Assembly: GCA_034440635.1 (NCBI GenBank)
Contig: JAOTON010000897.1
Span: 496,001 to 560,000, forward strand
Direction of reading: 5' to 3'
Length of the DNA: 64,000 bases
Source of the DNA: Lepas anatifera
Taxonomy: Eukaryota > Arthropoda > Thecostraca > Lepadidae
Part shown: positions 56,330 through 64,000 of the stretch, piece after piece
Layout of the letters: each line of letters begins with the position of its first letter
How positions within the stretch are numbered: the first letter of the stretch is position 1
Notes under the pieces: generated by a model
The model's input: only the letters and a program-made list of their open reading frames with translations
Told to the model about the DNA's origin: nothing
The model's database searches: none
Position numbers and translations under genes: made by a program

Positions 56330-57526
56330 ACATCTTACCTACTAGGTACGTTAAAATATTGAAGCAATGGTACTGCTCCCAAAATGTGGCAATCCAGTGG
56401 GATAATGTACTTTCAGAACCTTTCACAGTTAATAATGCAGTCAGGCAGGGTGGTTGCACCTCTCCTCTCCTCTTCAGTATCTACATTGATAGTTTGCTTG
56501 ATAAAGTACAGTCATCGAGATTAGGATGTCACATCAATGATTGTGCTGTTAACGTTCTTGCTTATGCTAACGACGTTGTCTTGTTATCTCCAACAAGACA
56601 CGGCCTACAGGAACTAGTCACACTATGTGGAAACTTTGCAGTTGGGATGGATATAAAATTTAATGTAAAAAAGACGGTTCACGGCAGACGGTAAGAAGAT
56701 GCGACATCTCTTTGGTCCAGGTAGCAGGACAACCAGCATTGTGCTAGACGGTACCCAGCTTAGTTGGGTCGAGGAATTTAAATACCTAGGCCACATTGTA
56801 ACTCCGACTCTTTGCGATGCCTCAGACATATCTAGAGCAAAAAGAGCAGGTTACTTTAGCACAAATAGACTGAAAACTAAGATTGGCTATGTAAATAAAA
56901 GGACACTTGCTAAATTGTTCCAAACTTACTGCGGGCATCTGTTCGGTAGTGTTCTTTGGAACATTGAAAACTCTAAAATGGCTCTCCGGAAATTTAGTGT
57001 GGCTTATCACTCCTGCATCAAGCGACTACTTGGTAAGCCGCTACATCATAGCAAACCATATTATCTGTGACGAATTTGATATTTTTACCTTCGCACTACA
57101 GGATGTAAAAAATAAGCTACTGTTTAAAAAAGCTCTTTCCACAAGTAACAACTCCATTTTAGCTACTTTGGGGACTAGCAAAGTCTCTCTTGAAGGAATT
57201 TTAGCCCAAAATTGCTTGTTTATTAGAAGAAAATATGGCCTCATGGAATTAGATTTGGATAGCAGCTCCTACTCAGACATTAGGCGTTTCTTGAGAGGTA
57301 TGATATCGCACAAAGCTGCAGAAATCAAAGAAGGTATTGGCTGATTTAATGTCGATTAGGGCTGCCTCAAACAGTGTTTTAGGCAAGTATTAGGTATTAT
57401 ATAATGTTTTATGTGTATTTGACCGATGAAATCTGATATGCACGTGTGCTGATATGTGAGGTGTATGTGAATGCATGTGTGATATACACCATGAGTGTGA
57501 AATAAACATTATTATTATTATTATTA
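56330..57526 (+). pseudogene. 5'-truncated non-LTR retrotransposon of a different type (RT remnant)
   Basis: 56359-56694 encodes the RT palm: AVRQGGCTSPLLFSIYIDSLL, then GCHIND, then LAYANDVVLLSPTRHGLQEL. The catalytic box is YAND (56563-56574), so the first catalytic aspartate is replaced by asparagine. After a frameshift, 56699-57070 continues with WVEEFKYLGHIVTPT and RTLAKLFQTYCGHLFGSVLW. A further frame (to 57344) holds the C-terminus. The 3' end has AATAAACATT followed by (ATT)n to about 57526. This RT differs from the CR1/Jockey-like ones in the window; I do not assign a clade. Confidence 0.75.
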
Positions 57527-57559
57527 AAGGAAATAGATTGAAAATTTCATGATGGCCCC

Positions 57560-58365
57560 TTAAGCAGCACCCCAGTGAGCCTCCCGTCTACCTTTGCCGC
57601 AGTGGAGGGGCGGGGTTTGTCGCTGCCGCTTGCATCCGGCTCCGACGTATCGCACGGCGTGTAATTGGACCGCACTTAGTCACTATGTAAACATTACCCG
57701 GCTCAAGGTCAGGTCCAGGTCACTATCTGATCCTACATGGTCACAGTCGACTGATATTGGCAAGGGGAATAATATGATATCAAAATATAAGCCCTGCTAT
57801 AATTTCTTGCAAGGCTATTCGCCCGAGTTTTGAGCCTGCTTAGCTTGTCTCTGATGGCCTCTCAGGGCTCACAGGCTAAAACTTTTATCGTGAACCTGGA
57901 CAGCGTCTTCAGATACTACGAATTCAGCAGAAGAGGTCATTCCAAGCTGTATCTGAGGAAATATAACTATTTTTCTGGCTATTTCCGATTCTCCACATGT
58001 ATTTCCACGGGCCGTATCTAACCCCGACATCGACATGACGGGGTCAGATACGACATGGAAAGTCCCGTTACAGTAACTTGTGGTACTCGGATGGCCTATT
58101 ATTTGACACGAATGTTTGATCAATATATTAAACCTAGTCTCACTGCTGCCACTTGGAACATTTTTCTTTGTGTGAGATCAGATCCTGGCCTGGTGACCTG
58201 AGCTGAGCTAACTCAGATGAGAAACTTGGGAAAAAATGCACAAAGGATCAGGGATAACGTGTGCAAAGTACAGCGGCGCGAAGCACCATCGCCTTCGTGC
58301 TGCCTTGGAAATACCCAGGACGGCGGTATGTTCAAACGCCTCCCACGGGGAGGGGCGAAGTTTAA
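57560..58365. mobile_element. decayed TTAA-type AGGTCA element (copy N)
   Basis: TTAAGCAGCACCCCAGTG at 57560 aligns with the class terminus TTAACCCTCGCCCCAGTG. The right end CCCACGGGGAGGGGCGAAG runs into TTAA at 58362-58365. The interior has AGGTCAGGTCCAGGTCA (about 57708-57722), TGGTGACCTGAG (about 58191) and the subterminal GGCGCGAAGC remnant (about 58274). The ends and hairpin are eroded. It is non-coding. Confidence 0.55.
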
Positions 58366-59612
58366 ATCGCGGCCCTCCGCCGCTGCTGCTACGAACAGCT
58401 GACAGTCAGCTCCCGGCCACACTGGGGCAACTGGGCTTCAAAATAGGCCAAAACCTCGTAACTAAAAATACTTTGATTAGCAATACTTTTTGTGCTCAAA
58501 TGAAAGCTGTTGCTCTGAACTTCATTATCCAGCCATAAAACATTGGGTATCTACACCAGGTCAAATCAGATAAACTATTTTTCAAGGTTTATAAATATCG
58601 GAATTCGATTTCGTTCTTTCCAGTTTTGCAGACACTCAATGAGACAGAATCAGATAAGGTGGGTCCAGTGACGGTTGAAATGTAAGAAAAAACACAAGTT
58701 ATATTTCAAAACCGATCCGACATATTCAAGGCCATCATAAGTCAGAGGTCTTGCTGAGCCTTCACTCTGGTTTAACTATTAAGTACCACATAATAAATAA
58801 TGGCACAAATTCACTCTTTCACTATTTGACATCTTTAAATCCAGTACCGAACCATATCGAAACTTCTAGGGTCATGTGCGGGAGCTGCATTTATTGACAC
58901 AATAATGTTAAGCGCGATTCCAGGGAATGATTACCGTCACTCTTCCCATAAAATGAGCACAGACATGCAGAAACAGACAACACATTAAACTCACAGGGAA
59001 TTTTCATTAAATCATGCGACCTCTCTTGCATCTTTGTGTAACCCTCCTATTTAATATCCCGCGTCCCTTTATCCAGTCTGCTATCCATTAACCCCGAGAA
59101 TTATCGTTGAAATCTAGTTAAGTTATTGAAGCAGTCTCACATCCAAGTACCCACTCACGCACCATCGAATTATTAATCGTTAGTGCCACTATCTTTCCGC
59201 TAATAAAGAGGGTTACTGCCGGGCTCGAAACCTCCGTTGTCTGGGCCTTCTGGATTTATTTTATATCATCGGAGATCATGTTACCACGAGGTCATTGGTG
59301 ATAAGCAGGTACTGGTACTGATCAGTGATTGTCAACTATGGATGTCTTTCTGGTATGATATTGCCTGAATGCAAGGTGATCTCTATTTCTTGCCTCCTGG
59401 GCCCCTCCATGTATGCTCCTATGGAAACTTTCAGGCTCTCAATCATAAGCGTCGCCACCGGAAACAAAGTGGGGGGGGGCAGCCAAACTTCAAACTGACG
59501 CTGACAAAAACTTTCCACGTAAGGACCAAATACTGTTCGAATTTGGGCCTCGTTGCCTTCTGCAGCGGCTGGTTATAAGAATGTCGGTTTTCCCATTTTG
59601 ACTGAGATCAGA
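58366..59612. other. no recognised feature
   Basis: AT-rich unique-looking DNA without supported features. Confidence 0.3.
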
Positions 59613-59670
59613 AAATTTTTGACCAAAAGTGGGGGCCAGGCCCCTGGCCCCCCGGTGGCGACGCCCCTGC
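59613..59670 (-). repeat. GC-rich MITE-like fragment, GGGGCGTCGCCACC family
   Basis: Inverted relative to 23580-23670: AAAAGTGGGGGCCAGG, CCCCTGGCCCCCCGG and TGGCGACGCCCCTG. One element end only. Confidence 0.4.
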
Positions 59671-59813
59671 TCTCAGTAACATCTTCCCCGTGCATTTGCA
59701 CCTTATGTATGGTTGCCGGTATGCTGTACCATGGGTACACGTTTACAAACAGCCTCGCTGTCTCTAGAGCATAGGCCGGATACTTTTCAATTTCGATTCT
59801 TGATGATGATGAT

Positions 59814-59987
59814 CAGGGGCGTAGCCAAGGGGGAGCAGGGATAGCCGCCCCTGAGGGCCCAAAAGGTCCCCCTAAGGACACGATTCTGTAACAAGCATGG
59901 CCCTTTTCCCATCAGGGCCCTTTTGGCGCAGTTGAGGGCCCTTTTCGGGGCGCCCCCTACCCCGAGTGAAATCCTGGCTACGCCCTG
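59814..59987. mobile_element. non-autonomous hAT-like MITE, 174 bp
   Basis: Ends CAGGGGCGTAGCCAAGG and CCTGGCTACGCCCTG are inverted repeats. Flanks ATGATGAT (left) and ATGAGGAT (right) match at 7 of 8 positions, consistent with an 8-bp hAT target duplication. The interior is rich in GGGCCC-type motifs (GAGGGCCC, AGGGCCCTTTT). No coding capacity. Confidence 0.7.
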
Positions 59988-61219
59988 ATGAGGATAGTGC
60001 GCCTAATATTACCGAAAACCTTTGTAGCAGATCCAGGCTTACCCAGTAACCTCGCTAAACTGTCGGAGGTTCCCGAAAGAACGGCGGGTTGTGTTTCCTT
60101 CATTAGCTGTGCCGTTGCCCCCTCCCGCCTTTGGCTGATCGACGACCAGACTCATGGTAGCACGAAAACATTCCTGTAAATCTCTTTAGTTTTTAACAGC
60201 GTCCTTCTGGTCGTAGTTTTGAGCTCTCCATGAACAAAAGGGTGACTCTTCTCTGATCTTCCCTCATCCTCAGTGCGCGTGTTAAAATCGGTTTTTGCAC
60301 AGATTGATTCTCTGCCCAGCGTCTTGCAAGTCCGCCTTCCCTGTCACGACTCGACCACGGCACCCTGTCAGCCGTCCTTACTCAATTTGCCGCGCAACAT
60401 GAGCCGACGGCCGCCGTAGCCGCCGGCCTCACCGCGCTACTTGGACTACATGCCGCACAAAAGTGACATATCTCCCTGGGACAACTGATGCCGAGCTAAT
60501 TTTTTACGGCTGGTTAGAGGGCACAACATTGCATCACTATATAGAAATTTCTAAGTGAAACTCGCTGTGGTTTTTGCAGGTCTAACGAGTTTAGGATTTG
60601 AGAATAAGTTGAAGCTTTACATGCCCTAATAGTTACAAGTACTATCAGGCTCTTATTGCCAAATTTCGTACTTTTCAACATTGAGTGTCTTCAGGGGTTT
60701 CCCAGCTATCCATTGATATAAATAGATAACGGTTTTGTGACTGCGACCATGGTTGATAATGCATCAGAAAGTGCACCTATTTCGAGTCAACTTGACACCG
60801 AGCTGCAGCGTGATTAATGCGCGTGTTCCAGCATCTGTGCAAGCGGCTAAAGAAGAGAAAATGGATACAATTATGTTTTTCCAAGCTTTTGGACATTTCT
60901 CTGTGAGCAACGATTAAGTCCGTTTTGAAGATGTCAAAATTGGAGGTTTTGGCGGTTTTAAGGCCATTTGCCCAGTGCGGCAGCGGCGACGAGGGGATCA
61001 TGGCTGTTTTACATTGGAATACCTGCACGCCACAGCAACAGGATTTACCAATTCACTCACTTAGACTAGATAACCAGCAGACATGGGTGAGCCACTTGCA
61101 GGTGATTGTCAGGTAGAATAATGATGACCAATCTCGCACTATGAAATAGCTCACTCGATAACACTTGCAGCCGTCGGCGAAACAAAAACGTCATGGGTCA
61201 CAATCCAATAATTACACAT
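59988..61219. other. no gene supported
   Basis: CAGTGCGCGTG followed by TTAA at 60282-60285 looks like one terminus of the TTAA family, with no partner end. The rest is unrecognised. Confidence 0.3.
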
Positions 61220-62260
61220 TTAACTCTCGCCCTGGTGGGGGTGTTTGAACATCCCTCTTGGGTTTTTTTCCGGCGGCACGAAAAAAGGCGGCGCAAAGCG
61301 CCGCCGTACTTGTCTCATATTATCATTGATCAATTCCGCAGCTTTCACCAAAATTTTAAGGTTGGGTCATCTTAGGTCATGTCACTAGTGCAGGTCAAGT
61401 TACCTCACCTAAAAAAATGCTTAAGGTGGTATAAGTAATCAAAACGCGAATGTATCGAATTGAAACTTCTACCACATAATTGGCCCACAGAGTACTACAA
61501 CCTATGTTCCGGGATTTTTCATATCGATGACCTAGGGTCAGGTACGGATCATGACCTCTCCATTGGAAATGCATGGGGAAAACGGAAATCGGTCAAAAAT
61601 GTGTTTTATTTCTGGTGATACCGCTTGGAATGCCTTCGTATTCCCCAAATCATAATATCCTAGACCCTTTTATATTTTCATGGTGCAAGTTTGAACCTGT
61701 GACTTCTGAAAGGTCATCTGGGGCTACTTAAGCAGGTTTTCAGGCTTGGGGCAATAACTTTGCAGAAATAATCCTAATAATTGTATTTTGATGCTTTTTA
61801 GTTTGGATTGTTATTGCAAATCGATTGATATGCATATCAACTATGCTAGGTTAGATGGTGACTTCGACCTGACGTTAGGTCAGGTCATTTTTGTGTTTTG
61901 ACCTAGTATAGTCATATTATGCATCACTTGATTTGCCGTAACAAGAGGAAGCGAATGATGCCTAAAAATGACTTAAACTCAACGCTAAGACGCCACAGCC
62001 CAGAAACTTTTATTGAACATGCCACTTCCTTTGACCTGTCATGACCTCAATATTGTCATGAGCCAAAAAGTTACTGATGTATTTTCTCCACGATTTTTTA
62101 TGAGCTATCCACCAGCGTTCACGTTTTTTGCTATCCCGCATAGGAGCCGAGTTCGAGCGGTGGGGGGGGGCGTTTGAGCCCCCACAGGGCGAAGGTGATT
62201 CGGAGGCCCGATGATAATTATGGTTTTAGGGCACTGCAGCTGCAGAGGCTATATATGGTT
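61220..62260. mobile_element. TTAA-type AGGTCA-rich element, class CTCTCGCCCTGGTGG (copy H)
   Basis: TTAA at 61220-61223 is followed by CTCTCGCCCTGGTGGGGG, TGTTTGAAC, an 8-bp-arm hairpin GGCGGCGC-AAA-GCGCCGCC (61289-61307) and CCGTACTTG. Half-sites lie at 61364-61405, 61527-61560, 61700 and 61868-61905. The interior aligns along its length with 32265-33222. The right terminus is degenerate (CACAGGGCGAAGGTGATTCG near 62182) without TTAA, so the end is approximate. Confidence 0.7.
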
Positions 62261-62815
62261 CGGAGGCCCACCGGATGCTAAATATAAAAATCACAAAACC
62301 GTGACTTCAAATGAAATGCTTTTTGCAGTGAAATTTCGGCAGATGGCAATCGCACCAATATTTTATATATAAGCTTCGGCGTAAGCTAAAACTTGCTTTA
62401 CACCCAAAGAACAATAAATTAGTCGGAGCTTTTCGGGCCAATTTTTTAGGTTAGGGTTACGAACCAGAAGTCCCGAATCGAATGTGTAAAAGTGGCCGCG
62501 GCGCTCGGCGCCAAATCGCACTTTTCAGGTCCAACGGGGCAGTACGTGAAGGCAACAACAGTTCGACAGCGCTTCAGAACAAGATTCTAAAGAGATGGAG
62601 GTCAGGAGGCAGCACTCTTGGTGCAGCCAGGGAGTTTTCGCCGAAATATAATGACAATAAGCCTACACACGGAAAATAAGACGCAGGGCATACTCAGCTT
62701 ATAATGAAATCAAAAGTGGGATTCGTGAGATAAATCAGGTGGCGGCCGCACGAGAGCTTGTGTCCCAGCACGTCAGTCCTCCGGCTCGGGTCGTGCGACG
62801 GCGTAGCTGCCAACC
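62261..62815. other. no recognised feature
   Basis: No gene or bounded repeat was recognised. Confidence 0.3.
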
Positions 62816-62820
62816 GCACT

Positions 62821-63135
62821 GCCGGCACTGCGACGGAGTAGGACCGCGTACTCCGGCACTGCGACGGAGTAGGACCGCGTACTCCGGCACTGCGACGGAG
62901 TAGGACCGCGTACTCCGGCACTGCGACGGAGTAGGACCGCGTACTCCGGCACTGCGACGGAGTAGGACCGCGTACCCGGCACTGCGACGGGGGACCGCGT
63001 ACCCGGCACTGCGACGGAGTAGGACCGCGTACTCCGGCACTGCGACGGGTAGCGCCAACCGCACTGCCGGCACTGCGACGGAGTAGGACCGCGTACTCCG
63101 GCACTGCGACGGAGTAGGACCGCGTACTCCGGCAG
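62821..63135. repeat. minisatellite, 31-bp unit, 10 copies
   Basis: Units of CTCCGGCACTGCGACGGAGT plus AGGACCGCGTA. Two units are shortened, and one is followed by a copy of the left-flank sequence GCCAACCGCACTGCCGG (63053-63069; compare 62809-62825). The array was therefore partly duplicated together with its edge. Open frames across it are by-products. Confidence 0.95.
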
Positions 63136-63628
63136 AGCTGGGGAGTAGGGTGCTCCGGGAACGACCTGCCAAAGTGGAACCGCTGCAGGGCTGGTCGGAA
63201 ACGCCCTCAGGCCTTTTTGGTTATCGACGCACCAACTGCGGTTTGGCGTCGCCAACTCTCCTGTTGGAGGGTTTTGGGCCGCTTGCCCTTGTGAAGCCGC
63301 CGGGCCTTGACCGGTGGTGGGGGGCCCCCGCCCTCAGGCCTTACACACATGTTTGTGCCGGATGGAAACGACGGCGTATGGCCTAACCACATGTTGTACG
63401 CGTTTTGCCCTAAATTTCAGACCCTGATGCAAACAAATATTTTCATAAATTATGAAATATCATTGCGCAGCACCAGAATTTGATTGAAAACGTCATGCAT
63501 ATTCAAGGACTACAGCCAGTGCAATAAATGAGAAGACAAAACTGGTATGAATTTTGTTGTCGCTTTCAGCTTATCGATGTATAAACATATACGCAGTTTG
63601 TCATATATCGAATGACTTGTTGTGTCAA
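63136..63628. other. no gene supported
   Basis: The 63150-63386 frame has no motif. Nothing else recognised. Confidence 0.3.
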
Positions 63629-63842
63629 TTGAACATGCGCATTGACGAGAGGCGGGTAACCTCCCCCCTCTCAGGATCTTGGCAGACGGTCTGAAAACCA
63701 CCAGATACGCGTGGCGCTGCGCCGCCGTATTTGGTTCACATTTTCCCTGATAGTACTTGCAGCTTGACCCAATATTTTTAGTTCAGGTCATTTTAGGTCA
63801 TGTCACTAGAGCAGATCCAGTGACCTCAACTCGGAAAAAAAC
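63629..63842. mobile_element. left part of a TTAA-type AGGTCA element, interrupted (copy M)
   Basis: TTGA (decayed TTAA) then ACATGCGCATTGACGAG is a class CACGCGCATTGACGGG terminus. The GGCGCTGCGCC hairpin remnant and CCGTATTTGG block follow, then AGGTCATTTTAGGTCATGTCA and TGACCTCAACTCGG. It breaks at 63843, where another family member begins. The rest would lie beyond the window. Confidence 0.6.
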
Positions 63843-64000
63843 TTAACCCTCGCCCCGATGGCGGGTGTTTAAACACACCCCTCGGGTTTTCGGCGGCACA
63901 AAAAAACTGCGGCGGTGAGCGCCGCCGTACTTGGTACACCTCTTCCTTGCTCGATTCCACAACGTTACCCAAAATTTTAAGGTTGGGTCATCTCAGGTCA
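63843..64000. mobile_element. left end of a TTAA-flanked AGGTCA element, runs off the window (copy L)
   Basis: TTAA at 63843-63846, then CCCTCGCCCCGATGG, TGTTTAAACACACCCC, a GGCGGTGAGCGCC hairpin-like block, CCGTACTTGGTACACCTCTT and GGTCATCTCAGGTCA at the very end. It is close to 32265 and 61220. It is inserted in the element starting at 63629, at the place where other copies have AAAAAGTTTAAGATAG, which supplies a natural TTAA. Confidence 0.75.

Noticed and set aside
62694..63255. Three overlapping minus-strand frames of 136-160 codons
   Set aside because: They are shadows of the 31-bp minisatellite.

Overview
The window looks like repeat-dominated intergenic DNA from a eukaryote, most likely an invertebrate animal. 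The grounds are Penelope-like and CR1/Jockey-like retroelements, tRNA-headed SINEs, small hAT-like MITEs, large minisatellites, an interstitial (CCCTAA)n stretch and splice-site-bounded exon candidates. There are no bacterial operons, rRNA genes or CRISPR arrays. I cannot name the species from the sequence. I recognised no conserved host protein; host-gene calls are limited to a few low-confidence exons.

The most striking content is a dispersed family of roughly 0.8-1.1 kb non-coding elements flanked by TTAA. Their inverted termini begin TTAAC(A/C)C(G/T)CGC. They carry a GC-rich subterminal hairpin and an interior packed with AGGTCA/TGACCT half-sites, the nuclear-receptor core motif. About a dozen copies fall in four terminal subclasses: CACGCGCATTGACGGG (11695-12601, 20269-21097, 43006-43839, relics at 23790-24920 and 63629-63842); CCCTCGCCCCAGTGG (2003, 32265, 57560, 61220, 63843); CCCGCGCCCCACCGGGG (8369-9401, 28448-29404); and CACGCGCCCCGCTGGGG (41438-44613). 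They are probably non-autonomous piggyBac- or Kolobok-like DNA transposons, because both superfamilies duplicate TTAA. They sit inside other elements and inside each other, and in two cases removing one copy plus one TTAA restores the interrupted host sequence.

Layout. 1-8.2 kb: mostly unrecognised DNA with one TTAA element, a SINE and a truncated non-LTR 3' end. 8.2-14.7 kb: a Penelope-like element on the minus strand joined head-to-head to an inverted truncated copy of itself. The whole is bounded by a 13-bp direct repeat and was later hit by a TTAA element (left arm) and by a non-LTR element that itself received a TTAA element. 14.7-20 kb: GC-rich patches and a possible two-exon minus-strand gene (18553-17401). 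20-34 kb: TTAA elements, a tRNA-like unit, (TA)n, a telomere-like tract and a hAT-like MITE. 34-38.6 kb: a 33-bp minisatellite and a decayed CR1/Jockey-type retrotransposon of about 3.5 kb with endonuclease and reverse transcriptase. 41.4-44.6 kb: a three-layer nest (TTAA element, then non-LTR, then TTAA element). 45.5-53.9 kb: 25-bp, 40-bp, about 71-bp and 21-bp arrays. 56.3-57.5 kb: a third type of non-LTR reverse transcriptase. 57.5-64 kb: more TTAA elements and a 31-bp array.

The retroelement copies are decayed (frameshifts, stops, truncations, altered catalytic residues). The TTAA elements encode nothing and would need a transposase supplied in trans. Very long open frames at 34.0-34.7, 45.5-46.3 and 50.5-54.0 kb are by-products of stop-poor tandem repeats, not genes.
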